From the NCBI GenBank assembly GCA_015680905.1, contig CM027381.1, positions 60,950,501 through 61,014,500 of the forward strand: a stretch of DNA of 64,000 nt. Direction: 5' to 3'. Shown in pieces: positions 1-10,600 of this stretch. Source of the stretch: Coptis chinensis (taxonomy: Eukaryota > Streptophyta > Magnoliopsida > Ranunculales > Ranunculaceae). The notes under the pieces are model-generated. The model did not search any database, was not told where the DNA came from, and saw only the letters and a list, made by a program, of their open reading frames with translations. The position numbers and the translations under genes are program-made. Within the stretch, counting starts at the first letter, position 1. Each line of letters begins with the position of its first letter.

Positions 1-958
1 CTCAGAGTACAAGGACATGAGGTCGGTAGGATATTTCTGCTTATGCTGGACGTGTGCCTGATCTTCATTAGATGTGAATATTACTCCCTCACACAACCCA
101 TGGCAGAGTGTAGCTAAAACGTATCCACTGCCAGCTCATCTATTAGGCCACTTAGGGCAACCACCCTAAGGCCTCAAATTTAGAAGGCCTCAAAATTTTC
201 TTATTTCTCCTTACATGTGTTTCATATTACCATATTTTTTGAAGAAAAAAAATACAAAAAAGGACACTATGACTCAATTTGGTTTCAACCCACACATTGT
301 GAATTGGTTTTAAGAAAATCCTTAGATATATATTATAGTTGTACCTTCTTTGCTCTATTTTTTGAGCCTTCATAAAGTCTCCAATATTTGTAAAACTCTT
401 TGGCTAATTACGAAAAAGTAGGAGACAAATAAGATAAAATCAGACAAATAAGGAATTTCCAACTTTGGGCCGGACGTTTATACTATTTTTCTTTCCTTGA
501 TTTTCAAGATGGTTAAGTTGTCAAAGTTAAGAGCGTATCTCCTTTTCTTTACTAAGGCAAGCAGCAAAGTATTTTTCAAGACTAAAAGAGATATGTTCTA
601 AGCTAGGCTATTCTATGTTTAAATCCCTTCCAAGAGAATATGATTTGAAAGAACTCATAGAACTGTAGCAAGTAAGAACTTTTCTGCATGCCCTTCTGCT
701 ACAAAGACCCTTAGTCCTGTGAAATAGACTGTACATGTACATGAATTAATACTGGAGATTTAACAAAAAAAATAAAAAAATAATACTGGAGGAGAAAAAA
801 AAATAATACTCTACTGAAGGTTTGATTACCAAGATATCAAACCACGACAACAACAAACGTTCTGTAGTAGTACTATTGTGGAAAACATGTTGAACTGTAT
901 AGATGCCTACATGGGATGATGAAAAGCCCCATTTCATATACAAAACACAAACTGTGGT
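1..958. other. Non-coding stretch left of the FtsH fragment
   Basis: I see no supportable gene here. The stretch is AT-rich with several poly-A/T runs. Bases near 150-175 carry a short imperfect palindrome (CTTAGGGCAACCACCCTAAG) of the kind seen near ends of plant repeats, but I could not find a matching second end. A dispersed repeat at 313-430 is listed separately. Confidence 0.5.
313..430. repeat. Dispersed repeat, copy 1 (second copy near 49.9 kb)
   Basis: About 115 bp beginning TTAGATATATATTATAG and ending AGTAGGAGACAAAT reads as a diverged direct copy of 49890-49995. Both contain a GAGCCTTCATAAAGTCTCCAATATTTG-like core. No terminal inverted repeats or target duplication were recognised, so the family is unknown. 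Confidence 0.55.
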
Positions 959-1174
959 TCAAGAGGTCGGTGATGATTCATCATCTGCATTTTCAACCTC
1001 TGTGGTTTCTACACTCTTCTCTTCCACAATAAATCCATCCCTTAACCTATCATAGTTTGTCTACTCATCTGACTTCCAAGGACGTTCCCCCAGTACTCTA
1101 ATCATGTCCTCTTAGTATAAAACCTCCTTTTCCAGCAACAACTCAGTCATCTGAGCCACATGCTCTTTATGCTC
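959..1174 (-). pseudogene. C-terminal fragment of an FtsH-type ATP-dependent zinc metalloprotease
   Basis: Read on the minus strand, this encodes the tail of a plant mitochondrial/plastid FtsH (FTSH3/FTSH10 type), the membrane-anchored AAA protease hexamer of organelles. Diagnostic strings are HKEHVAQMTELLLEKEVL, then RVLGERPWKS, then TNYDRLRDGF, followed by an acidic tail and a stop. Family members read LLLEKEVLxxEDxxRVLGERPFKSxEPTNYDRF, so about 70 residues align by eye without gaps. Two in-frame stops interrupt it, one after KEVLY and one just before TNYDR. The AAA module and the HEXXH zinc site are absent from the neighbourhood. It is therefore a decayed 3' exon fragment rather than a gene. 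The alternative, a last exon of a gene reaching leftward, is excluded because transcription would enter from higher coordinates, where nothing FtsH-like is seen. Confidence 0.88.
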
Positions 1175-1648
1175 GCTCCTCTATTAGTCTACATGCACCA
1201 ATAAGAAACCACTGAAAGAGAAAATTTCACTAAATAACTTTTATGAAATTTCCAATCGTCCTTAGTTTCTTTAAGGGGAGATGGTTGATTGGGCTGATTG
1301 CTTTTACACGACCATTGACTTTTCCGGATTTTGCATTGGCTGATTGCTGTAATGAAATAATGTTTATCACAGAGATATGATTTGGTTGGATTTCATAAGT
1401 AATCATTTCCCTAAATGTTCCATGTGCTTCTTAAAAATAGCCATTCTGAATGTATCCTACAACAATTGAGCTACAAGAAATCACATCTCAGTACGTAGTA
1501 TCTTCGAAGATAGAAGCCACATATTGAATTACATTTGGTGTAAACAAATACAAAAGCCTTCTTTCAAATTCCAATCTGTTCCTATAGGAGTAGCCATGGA
1601 TTTTTGTATCATTTATTTACAATTATAAAGCTACACTAAAGATATTGT
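1175..1648. other. Unassigned sequence between FtsH and PPR fragments
   Basis: No coding signature or repeat was recognised. The spacing would suit an intron, but the two flanking fragments come from unrelated genes on the same strand, so a simple intron is not the explanation. Confidence 0.4.
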
Positions 1649-1915
1649 TGGCCAGCAGGGAGGACACTTGCTAAATTTACGACATCTGGCTTCAAGCCCA
1701 AATCCAACATGTCAATGAAAATGCTCATGACATCACTAGACGTAGCATATTGAGCAAGAGAAGAAACATCTCCACTATATGTAATTACATCTACGTTTAA
1801 CCCGGCATGTTTCATGTCGCGTGGGAGCTGTATGCTATCCTCAGAAAAACCGTTTTGAGCATAGCTAAAAATTAGAGCATTCCACTCCTTCTTTTCTCTT
1901 CGGGCTTGAGATTTT
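1649..1915 (-). pseudogene. Pentatricopeptide repeat (PPR) protein fragment
   Basis: The minus strand reads as about two PPR motifs of the PLS type: EWNALIFSYAQNGFSED, then a DMKHAGLNVDVITYS segment, then MLDLGLKPDVVNLASVLPA. The pattern 'WNALIxGYAQNGxxEDAxxLFxxMxxxGLxPDxIT' followed by 'MLxxGLKPDVVTxASVLPAC' is diagnostic of plant organelle RNA-binding PPR proteins. Only about 90 codons remain; no start, mitochondrial or plastid transit peptide, or E/DYW tail is seen nearby. PLS genes usually have one long exon of 500-900 codons, so this is a truncated copy. It lies on the same strand as the FtsH fragment about 0.5 kb away, which suggests shuffled gene fragments. Confidence 0.82.
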
Positions 1916-2384
1916 TAGCACTAGATGTTAGTATTCTCCTCTTATAGAAGGAATCACAAGTACGTACACATAATTTGGTTCTAAACTTCAGTTAATAGTG
2001 AAAATGATTCATGTTTGTCGTCTTTACCATTGGCGATGACTTTATATTTGATGGGATTTGCTTGCTACAGTTTGAACAGGTTTAATGATAGTTTAGGATA
2101 TCTAAATAGGGCTAACAATATATTGTCAAAGTTAGAATCAGAACCCGCCCTTGACTATGAGCTAGCAGCTTAAACGAATACCACGACTTCAGTTATTGCA
2201 AGTAGCGAGCTTAGTGTGGTTGATAGGAAATTAGCCGAAACTATTGAATAATAAAAGCACACATTTAATTATGTTGCATTGTTGATTAATAAAGAGGCTT
2301 TGTCAATGTGTTTATAGCTAGGCATTGGGGATACATAAAGCTCAATAAGGAGATGATGATTAAGTTGAGGTTGTCCATTTAGGC
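1916..2384. other. Unassigned sequence with weak plus-strand coding look
   Basis: Around 2082-2172 the plus strand reads NDSLGYLNRANNILSKLE and ends at a stop. I do not recognise it. It may belong to the same degraded gene as the next feature, but I cannot show that. Confidence 0.35.
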
Positions 2385-2458
2385 ATCTTTTTAAAGTTGT
2401 ATATAAGAATCAGGGAAAATGAGAAAGCTTTGGAGCAGAATCCACTGTCTCAGAAGGT
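2385..2458 (+). pseudogene. Unidentified coding-like stretch, left part, interrupted by element A
   Basis: The plus strand reads FLKLYIRIRENEKALEQNPL up to the element A insertion. The frame passes through the 5-bp target duplication and stays open on the far side of the element (8991-9064). I do not recognise the family. The coding call rests on residue composition and on the frame continuing across the insertion, so it could be chance. Confidence 0.4.
2454..2458. repeat. Target-site duplication of element A, left copy (AAGGT)
   Basis: AAGGT directly precedes the TG end of the left LTR and is repeated exactly at 8986-8990 after the CA end of the right LTR. This fixes the element ends. Confidence 0.92.
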
Positions 2459-3962
2459 TGATATTCACATTTTGTTACGTTAGATTTGAATCTCTTCTTA
2501 TGCGAAAGTGCGAATTCAAAGATTTTCCTTACTCACGATCTTCGTGTTCATATAGTTTGGAGTAAGGATTCGAACCAACCTAAATTCTAGGACCACTTAC
2601 AACTTGGTTTTTACTCTTTTAGGGAACTAGTAAGTAAGTTTAAATATGATTATATTAATACTAAATATTTGGTTTCTTACTATACAAAAATTAAAAACAT
2701 TAAGTTACGAAATCATGCAACTAAGACACAATAAAATTTTACTAAAACAAAAGTGGAGAGTTAATTCTCCTCATGTGAATATTACTTTTGTTATTTGATT
2801 TTTATAAGTGCATTAAAATCTTCCTAGAACTCATAGACAAGTTCTACTAAAAGAAAACTTGATCCCTAACAAATATGACTCATCTCTAGGCTCATACATG
2901 CTAGCATGTGGAACTAAACAATGACTTATCTCTAAGCTCATTACTTGATCCCTAACTAGACTCTACACCAACTATCATTTTGGGATACGATGTAGGCCTA
3001 GTTGTTCTTCCTAAACACTTACTAAACCAAATAACAAGACTTTTCCCTCACATGAGTGTTATTAACTCCCCACAAGGGGAAGGTTTAGCTCATGATCCTT
3101 GGGCTAAAACTAAAACAAGTGTGGAATGTAAAAAGAGAGAGAACTAAAAGAAGAAGAAGATATATATTTATACACTCACTTGCATGAAGAAGTTAGAATT
3201 TTTCAAGAGGAACTTAAGGTTTCCTCCATTAAAACTATTACAAGTTTTTGTTTTCAAAACCAAAAACTAAAACTATCTAAAAACTAAGGAACTAAAATAA
3301 TACATGGTAAAGGAAAATAAGTCAAGGGAGTAAATGGAGTGTCCCCCCCTTGTTTTGTTTTCTTCTCCATTTGAGAGAAATCTCATTTCCTCCCACGTGA
3401 AACATCAAACCACATTTACTTCATTTTTATCTACCACATTAAAACAAAGTGACACCTTGTCTTTTTTTCACTATTAACACGTAATCTAATTAATTACATG
3501 CAAGGTGTCAACTTTGCATCAATAATTTGGCATTTTTTTCTTGACATGCTCCATGATTGATGACTCATCAAATCTTGTGGGCCCGTATAGTGGGTCCACG
3601 TGCAGTCCAGTGGCGCTCCGGTCTTTTGGCAATTTTACAACTTCCCGCCTATACGTAGAGTTCATCGCCCTGATTGTCTGAGCAGCTCACTTGTCGCATT
3701 CGGAATCCTAGTTCAAGAGGCAAGAGCTTTGGAAGTTTAATGCTTCTGTGCGGATTTGTTAGGCTTTACATAGCTGATTTGAAAGAATTCATATATACGT
3801 CGTTCCCCGTGCTTTAACGTAGGTTTAACCAATATTTTCATGTTTACTGCGAATACCTGCAAAAGTACGAAAAATATATTTATTTCATGATTATTAAACA
3901 CATAATTAACCAAATTTATATGTCTCACTGGGGTTTCATATTACAGTTTTGGGTGCTTATCA
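2459..3962 (-). repeat. Element A 3' LTR
   Basis: TG...CA ends, 1,504 bp, near-identical to 7478-8985. On the minus strand a TATA-like GTGTATAAATATATATC (about 3160-3180) is a plausible promoter in U3. Confidence 0.92.
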
Positions 3963-3976
3963 CACTACCCCCAAAC
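3963..3976 (-). other. Element A polypurine tract
   Basis: Minus-strand GTTTGGGGGTAGTG abuts the 3' LTR, the position of plus-strand priming. The same tract with the same preceding GGACAAGCAAAGTGCT occurs in element B. Confidence 0.88.
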
Positions 3977-5444
3977 AGCACTTTGCTTGTCCTTAAGCAA
4001 AGAAGAGACATTAAAACAGATAAGTGGCCAAAATGTGTAGTCATAACTAATTCTCGTTTCGCAGAGTGCGGTTGCATTGACCATGTGCAACAAAGCCTTA
4101 AACTACTAGGAATTCCCTAGTGGACGAGTTATAGACTCGTGAGAGTTTTCCAAAGAAGATACTCACAAACTTCATTTATACTACAGCGACTCAGTGACAA
4201 AAACTCGTTTCCTAAATTAATCTCAGATATCCATACATCTCCTTAGCAGGGAACGAGGATTGATTTCTTTGAAACTCAAGTTAATATGCATTCAATAATT
4301 AAAACATCTACATATGATAATGCATACAGTGAACTTTGCATTGAAATGTACTAGTAGGGCCGTTTCTGGATCCTTTAGAGAGCGTACCTAAATGGGTTCT
4401 CACAGGTATATGTCGAAACACAATTCCACTCAAAATTTTACCACTCAGGTTTTGTTAACTCCAGTGTGCAGTGGGCACACGTTTCCTCACATCTCAATGA
4501 CAATCAGAGGAGCCGATGTCGATCAATCACGTCTACTACTTATTATCACACCACCCTACTCCTAATTGAGCTAGAGGTCTTTATTAGGTATTGTGGGGCT
4601 TAGGTGATGGTGTACAAGAAAATAGAAATGGATAATCAAAATTTACGAGTATGAGAGAATAGGGTCTTTAAGATATTTATACTAGAGAATTCCTTGTTTT
4701 CTTTCCTTCTTCTAACTGAGTTTTCCAATCTTGTTCTTAAGCCTCTGGATACTGATGTTTTTTTTTTAGATTGCTTAAGAACATGATTCTATTTTTCTTT
4801 CCTGAAACAAGTAACTAACTTTTATTTGGGACAAGTCATTTTCTTTATTTTTCCACATTTCATCCTATTTCTCATACTCATCACTTAGGTAGGTTCTTTT
4901 ATTCGGTTTAATAGATGGGTAAGGAATTTTTGGTGGAAGTGAAAGGTTTGATGAAAGGTTCAGTGGAGTGACTAGTGGTAAAATTTGTAACAGGTAAGAA
5001 TTTTTAGCTATGTCGATCTTAAGAAGGCCTAAATTCTCACCTAGGGTTCGGGTGGTGATGAAGTAAGTAGACGCATGATTTTCTATAATCGGAAAAACTA
5101 CTCCTCTGTGTCATCACACACAAATCACTCATGTCAAAGCTTTTGGTTAGATTCTCATAGGATATATAGTTTAAGTAACTAACCATTGGTTCCAGAAACT
5201 TACTGCTATGTACAATCGATGATACTCAGTGCATAAATGTTCAAGAAAAGATGTATAAACTATTGCATACGTATTATCTTAAGTTTCTTAAAACAAATCC
5301 TAATTCGGATTCTAATGTGAGATTTCTAGACAATTTTCATCATTGAAAAGGAAACCAGACTTTGTCACTAAGTACAATTATTAACAAGAAAATAAAAACT
5401 ATATACAGTTTACAATATGCTTAATTTTTGCTACAGGTTTAAAA

Positions 5445-5481
5445 GCACCCCCAAACTGAATGATGCTTAGTCCTCAAAGTA
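5445..5481 (-). other. Element A internal second polypurine-like tract
   Basis: On the minus strand TACTTTGAGGACTAAGCAT is followed by CATTCAGTTTGGGGGTGC. It resembles the terminal tract context (GAGGACAAGCA...GTTTGGGGG) but lies 1.5 kb upstream of the 3' LTR. Elements B and C carry it at the equivalent place. Confidence 0.6.
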
Positions 5482-6062
5482 TCAATAAATAAAGAGAGAA
5501 ATTACCTGAGAACCATGAGCAAAATTAGGGCTAGATTGCTGGAACATAAAAGTTGGATAACGTAATATATTATTCAGAACGAAACAATAAAATGTTCAAT
5601 AGCACACGAAACATAGCACACGGAATAATGAAAGACAATAGCACACGAAACATAATTTTTAGCTAGATATATGTACAATGACAAGCTCAAATTTACCATC
5701 CAGCGGGATGTGTAGGTCTGGCGTCCTCAAATTTCCTTAGCATCACGCCAAAAGATAATAGTCTGCCAAATTTCTGCCCATTCTTTGTCTCCGGATTTCC
5801 TCAAATGGTTTTTCATATTTTCATCCTTCGGGTAACAACGAACATGCCTCGTGTACCGAAGCGGGCTTCCATTGCCTAAACCTTAATGAGCGAATGATTC
5901 TCGTTTCTTTGGGCACATAGAATCTACCTTGATTGATCATGAAAAGTAGTTGCAAACTGTGGGAAATGTATCTTCATGATTCGCAAGCGGTTCTGAGTAA
6001 AAGAATATCGATCCCGAAAAGTGCGAGCTCGTTTCAGGTTGGAAATAACACAACCTAAGATG

Positions 6063-6782
6063 TTAAATAATGTATGACCATGAGCCAGTGCACTGAATAC
6101 TACAGGCAGCATCATTGGTAGTAGAAAAATGCCAATCTCCCATGATGTTCAGGAGTACAAACAACATCGCAGTCCCCATGTTCATGGTCATGCTTGCTAA
6201 GGGAATGGTGATGTCATGCCATGGTACATGGCCAACTCCTTGTTTAATCTCAAGACCATCACCGTAAGTGTCGCGAAACACTTGCCACTGAAAGGAATGG
6301 TAAGAATTATGATAGATGTAATGCCATGATGCGGCCGGTTTGTGATATGGAAGATCCAAAGTTAGGGCAAGTTGTTGTTCAGAAAAAATATGATGTATGT
6401 CACCAACTAGGATTGTGAACCCGTCTAAGTAGAAGCCATGCACATGATTGAATGCTGGTGTGTCCTCCATATTAGCATAAAAGTATGCGGCCAAACTCGG
6501 AGAATAAGTTTGGTCAAGTTGAAGAACTAGGGAAGACCACCCAATGTTAGTGATGTAGTCACATAAGAGATGGCCATAAATATTGGAGTTCATCATAGAC
6601 TGAAAGGATTGCTCAGGAATGAGTTTTGGAGGTGTCATGTTTGATGAAGATGCAATGTTTGATAAAGATGCCATGGTGGATGAAGTAAAGAAATGGGCAA
6701 TGAGAAAGGCAACTGGATGGATAAATGAGTATGGAAGAAAAGAAACCCTCCTGTAATGACATTGAAAATCACATGTTAACAT
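6063..6782 (-). CDS. Element A accessory reading frame, 'putative plant transposon protein' type
   Basis: A 239-codon minus-strand frame. From about residue 52 it reads PKLIPEQSFQSMMNSNIYG, then a 'GW..LV' turn and a YSPSLAAYFYANM helix, and then HGFYLDGFTILVGDIHHIF. This is the pattern 'EQ.F......G......GW..L......Y...V..FY.N......V.G....' shared with the frames in B (from 33593) and C (23258-23782). No catalytic motif is visible and the molecular role is unknown. It lies between the PBS side and the 3' non-coding block, as in the relatives. The frame looks eroded. Confidence 0.65.
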   Translation of the reverse strand: MLTCDFQCHYRRVSFLPYSFIHPVAFLIAHFFTSSTMASLSNIASSSNMTPPKLIPEQSFQSMMNSNIYGHLLCDYITNIGWSSLVLQLDQTYSPSLAAYFYANMEDTPAFNHVHGFYLDGFTILVGDIHHIFSEQQLALTLDLPYHKPAASWHYIYHNSYHSFQWQVFRDTYGDGLEIKQGVGHVPWHDITIPLASMTMNMGTAMLFVLLNIMGDWHFSTTNDAACSIQCTGSWSYII

Positions 6783-7090
6783 TAGTTAGTCACAACGTAA
6801 ATAATTCTAGCAAGCATTTCTTACAAAAGAAGACACAAAGATAAGAACAAAATTAATAATACGACGAAAAACGTAATAATATATACTATTATTTATTTAT
6901 TCACTTAGTATTATTATCCCATTTTTATTCAATAAGAAAATCATGGATTATTATGATACTTTGGAGACGATATCGCGGCACCCACGGTGTTTAGTTCTTC
7001 AATTTGTTGTCTGAGCTGCATCTGAATGTCCCCTTGGCTGGCAGAGAGTGTAGTTTGATTCTCCATTAGGAGAGCATGATTTTTCAAGGA

Positions 7091-7441
7091 CTAAGAATGA
7101 TTTTCCAAGATTTCCTCCTGTTCAACATCATGCATTGCTTGACGTTCTTGGAATTCCTTAAGAGTTGTAATGATGATATTCTGACGAGCGTATGGTTCCC
7201 GCATGCCGTGATGAAGAAATTGAATGCCTTCCATGGGATTAAAAAAATTTAGCATGGCATTATCATCAAAGAAATGGTCAGGGTTTGAGCTTGGGTCGTT
7301 CTGTTCATCTGTCAGAGTATTAGGAGTCCAAAAACCAATGGAGTAGTCTGTTTGGAGTACACTAATATGTGCTCTTTGAAGTGGTGTTTCTGGAGAAATT
7401 ACTGAAAGAATATTAGAGCAGAATGATACTGTATTTAGCAC
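7091..7441 (-). CDS. Element A accessory reading frame, C-terminal-like segment
   Basis: A 116-codon minus-strand frame starting close behind the primer site. It contains FFNPMEGIQFLHHGM, then YARQNIIITTLKEFQERQ and an acidic, Gln/Glu-rich tail that looks coiled-coil. The same order (FNPMEGLRLIQEGLM, then a helical EEEQ tail) appears near 34360-34500 in element B. No enzymatic motif is visible. It is part of the accessory module of this family, function unknown. Confidence 0.6.
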   Translation of the reverse strand: MLNTVSFCSNILSVISPETPLQRAHISVLQTDYSIGFWTPNTLTDEQNDPSSNPDHFFDDNAMLNFFNPMEGIQFLHHGMREPYARQNIIITTLKEFQERQAMHDVEQEEILENHS

Positions 7442-7461
7442 AAGCCCTTGGTCTTTAGAAT

Positions 7462-7474
7462 GGCAGTGGCACCA
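7462..7474 (-). other. Element A primer-binding site (diverged tRNA-Asp type)
   Basis: Minus-strand TGGTGCCACTGCC begins three bases inside the 5' LTR. It matches 10 of 13 positions of TGGCGCCGTTGCC, the complement of the plant tRNA-Asp 3' end used by Athila elements. Confidence 0.65.
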
Positions 7475-7477
7475 TTT

Positions 7478-8985
7478 TGATATTCATCTTTTGTTACGTT
7501 AGAGATTTAAATCTCTTCTTATGTGAAAGTGCGAATTCAAAGATTTTCCTTACTCACGATCTTCGTGTTCATATAGTTTGGAGTAAGGATTCGAACCAAC
7601 TTAAATTCTAGGACCACTTGCAACTTGGTTTTTACTCTTTTAGGGAACTAGTGAGTAAGTTTAAATATGATTATATTAATACTAAATATTTGGTTTCTTA
7701 CTACACAAAAATTAAAAACATTAAGTTACGAAATCATGCAACTAAGACACAATAAAATTTTACTAAAACAAAAGTGGAGAGTTAATTCTCCTCATGTGAA
7801 GATTACTTTTGTTATTTGATTTTTATAAGTGAATTAAAATCTTCCTCGAACTCATAGACAAGTTCTACTAAAGGAAAACTTGATCCCTAACAAATATGAC
7901 TCATCTCTAAGCTCATACATGCTAGCATGTGGAACCAAGCAATGACTTATCTCCAAGCTCATCACTTGATCCCTAACTAGACTCTACATCAACTATCATT
8001 TTGGGATACGATGTAGGCCTAGTTGTTCTTCCTAAACACTTACTAAACCAAATAACAAGACTTTTCCCTCACATGAGTGTTATTAACTCCCCACAAGGGG
8101 AAGGTTTAGCTCATGATCCTTGGGCTAAAACTAAAACAAGTGTGGAATGTAAAAAGAGAGAGAACTAAAAGAAGAAGAAAATATATATTTATACACTCAC
8201 TTGCATGAAGAAGTGAGAATTTTTCAAAAGGAACTTAAGGTTTCCTCCATTAAAACTATTACAAGCTTTTGTTTTCAAAACCAAAAACTAAAACTATCTA
8301 AAAACTAAGGAACTAAAATAATACATGGTAAAGGAAAATAAGTCAAGGAAGTAAATGGAGTGTCCCCCCTTGTTTTGTTTTCTTCTCCATTTGAGAGAAA
8401 TTTCATTTCCTCCCACGTGAAACATCAAACCACATTTACTTCCTTTTTATCCATCACATTAAAACAAAGTGACACCTTGCCTTTTTTTCACTATTAACAC
8501 CCAATCTAATTAATTAATTACATGCAAGGTGTCAACTTTGCATCAATAATTTGGCATTTTTGTCTTGACATGCTCCATAATTGATGACTCATCAAATCTT
8601 GTGGGCCCGTATAGTGGGTCCACGTGAAGTCCAGTGGTGGTCCGGTCTTTTGGCAATTTTACAACTTCCCGCCTATGCGTAGAGTTCATTGCCCTGATTG
8701 TCTGAGCAGCTCACTTGTCGTATTCGGAATCCTGGTTCAAGAGGTAAGAGCTTCGGAAGTTTGATGCTTCTGTGTGGATTTGTTGGGCTTTACATGGCTG
8801 ATTTGGAAGAATTCATATATACGTCGTTCCCCGTGCTTTAACGTAGGTTTAACCAATATTTTCATGTTTACTGCGAATACCTGCAAAAGTACGAAAATAT
8901 ATTTATTTCATGATTATTAAACACATAATTAACCAAATTTATATGTCTCAATGGGGTTTTATATTACAGTTTTGGGTGCTTATCA
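7478..8985 (-). repeat. Element A 5' LTR
   Basis: About 1,508 bp, TG...CA ends, pairs with 2459-3962; small substitutions and short indels separate the two. Confidence 0.92.
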
Positions 8986-8990
8986 AAGGT
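8986..8990. repeat. Target-site duplication of element A, right copy (AAGGT)
   Basis: Exact match to 2454-2458. Confidence 0.92.
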
Positions 8991-9064
8991 ATTTAAGAAT
9001 CAGGGACTAAGTGCTAATGTGCAGAAGCTGATGTTGTTAAGTTGGGGAGGTTTTATGACGCCAT
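8991..9064 (+). pseudogene. Unidentified coding-like stretch, right part
   Basis: In frame with the stretch left of element A, the plus strand reads VFKNQGLSANVQKLMLLSWG, then a few residues and a stop at about 9062. The family is not recognised. The uninterrupted frame on both sides of a 6.5-kb insertion suggests element A landed in an exon of an old gene or gene copy. Confidence 0.4.
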
Positions 9065-9296
9065 TAGTATAATTTTTATTAGCAAAACACATGAGGAGAG
9101 TATGGCTAGAGTCTAGAACTATATATCACACTTATTGCTATTTTAGAGTCCCTCTATAACCACAAAAAGTTTCGAGCTTCTAAGAAGTGTCTTACAAAGG
9201 GGTTTGATTTATTTGGAGTGGTTTACTTACAAGGTTTTAATCATACTAAGATTTGTGCTGCAAGACATTGAGCTAACCTCAAAAAATAATTGAAAC

Positions 9297-9550
9297 TTTT
9301 TTTTTGAAATATTTAGAGGGTTAAGGCAAACCAACACCGGTTACATTGAAAGACCCTAGCCCAAAGGCTTACATTGCCCGAAGGGAACCTAACCTAAAGG
9401 CTCTCGCCGATGCGCCCCCACACTAGTTACATTGAAAGACCCTAGCCCGATGACTTACATTGCTCAAATGCTCATCAACCCCAAAGGGAACCTAGCCTGA
9501 AGGCTCTCGCCGATGCGCCAATTTTTATTAGACCCAACTACCTCCAACTT
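9297..9550. repeat. Inserted segment with a ~90-bp direct duplication inside array 1
   Basis: This breaks the 55-bp pattern. It contains two copies of a block starting TTACATTGAAAGACCCTAGC and ending GGCTCTCGCCGATGCGC (about 9342-9415 and 9427-9518). The composition is much more GC-rich than the array. I do not recognise its source. Confidence 0.6.
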
Positions 9551-10055
9551 AGAAAATGGATTCAAATGCATTAAACTAATATCAAAGAATAATTAACTAC
9601 AAATCGGAAACTGGATGCAACTACACTGAAATAACCTAAAAAAAAATTAACGGAAAATCAGAAAATAGATGCAAATGCATTGAACTATATAATCTCAAAT
9701 AATAATTAACAGAAAATCAGAAACTGGATGGAATTTCTGCGAACCTCAAAAAATAATTAATGAGAAATTCAAAATTGTTTGTAAATATATTGAACTAACC
9801 TAAACTAACCTCAAATAAAAATTAATGGGAAATCAATAATAAACTGTGTAATATCCCGTGGGGATATACTGAAAAGGCGCCTATCCCGTGGGGAGAGGTC
9901 GCATCAGGTATCTAGAAAGGCACCTAACCCGTGGGGTGACGATTGCACCTGATATTCATTCTACTATCTAGGAAGTTGTTCGAGATCTAGGGCATAAGTA
10001 ATTGATCTGCTAAATCCTAACATCGAGGCCTTTTTCGGAACGTTTTGGCTACGGA

Positions 10056-10130
10056 TTCTATGGGAACTTCGTAGTTAAGCGTGCTTCCGTGGGAGTAATC
10101 CAAGGATGGAAGACCTCCTGGGAAGCAGCT
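10056..10130 (+). ncRNA. 5S rRNA-derived block in the Cassandra 5' LTR
   Basis: GGGAACTTCGTAGTTAAGCG then TGCTTCCGTGGGAGTAATCC then AAGGATGGAAGACCTCCTGG tracks the 5S rRNA internal control region and 3' half. It is not a 5S gene: the 5' third of 5S is missing and it sits within an LTR. Confidence 0.85.
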
Positions 10131-10223
10131 GTTCGAAGTCCGAAAACCCCACACTGCTGGAGGTCTGCAGTGGCTAAGTGGGGATAATATCGACGTGGTA
10201 GGATGAGGCGGGTCATTATAGAA

Positions 10224-10236
10224 TGGTATCAGAGCC
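10224..10236 (+). other. Cassandra primer-binding site
   Basis: TGGTATCAGAGCC, complementary to the 3' end of initiator tRNA-Met. Confidence 0.93.
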
Positions 10237-10514
10237 GAGGATGGCTCTCTCCTGAGGTGGGTAGAATGTAATATCATGTGGGAAAATATTGAAAAGTTGT
10301 ATATCCCATGGGCAGAGGTTGCGTTAGGTATCTGGAAAGGCGCCTAACCCGTGGGCTGACAATTGCGCCAGATATGCATTCTACCATCTAGGAAGCTATT
10401 CGAGATCTAGGGCTTAAGTAATTGATTAGCTAAATCCTAACGTCGATTCCTTCTCCGTAATGTTTGGCTATGGATTCCGTGGGAACTCTGTAGTTAAACG
10501 TACTTCCGTGGGAG

Positions 10515-10600
10515 TAATCCAAGGATGGGTGACCTCAGTAATCCAAGGATTGGTGACCTCAGTAATCCAAGGATGGGTGACCTCCTAGGAACCAGTTGTC
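10515..10600 (+). repeat. Short tandem triplication in the Cassandra 3' LTR
   Basis: The block AGTAATCCAAGGATGGGTGACCTC, split here as AGTAATCCAAGG then ATGGGTGACCTC, occurs three times in a row with one base change. The 5' LTR has it once. It covers the 5S box C-like region and makes the 3' LTR 48 bp longer. Confidence 0.85.

Larger units (their letters stand above)
2459..8985 (-). mobile_element. Element A: non-autonomous Athila-related LTR retrotransposon
   Basis: This is a 6,527-bp element in minus orientation. Two LTRs of about 1.5 kb (2459-3962 and 7478-8985) each run from TGATATTCA to GCTTATCA in plus reading, flanked by a perfect AAGGT target duplication. A primer site lies at 7462-7474 and a polypurine tract at 3963-3976. 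I find no gag, reverse transcriptase or integrase. The interior holds two reading frames of the 'putative plant transposon protein' family and about 1.5 kb of non-coding sequence resembling the same region of elements B and C. It is broken, with several breaks. The LTRs differ by roughly 2-3% by eye, so insertion was probably within the last one to two million years if plant LTRs change at about 1.3e-8 per site per year. Confidence 0.9.

Noticed and set aside
746-943. A 65-codon minus-strand frame
   Set aside because: Low-complexity Phe/Leu tail from poly-A runs; no recognisable feature.
10056-10130. A 5S rRNA gene
   Set aside because: Only the 3' half matches, and it lies in the LTRs of a Cassandra element with primer site and target duplication.
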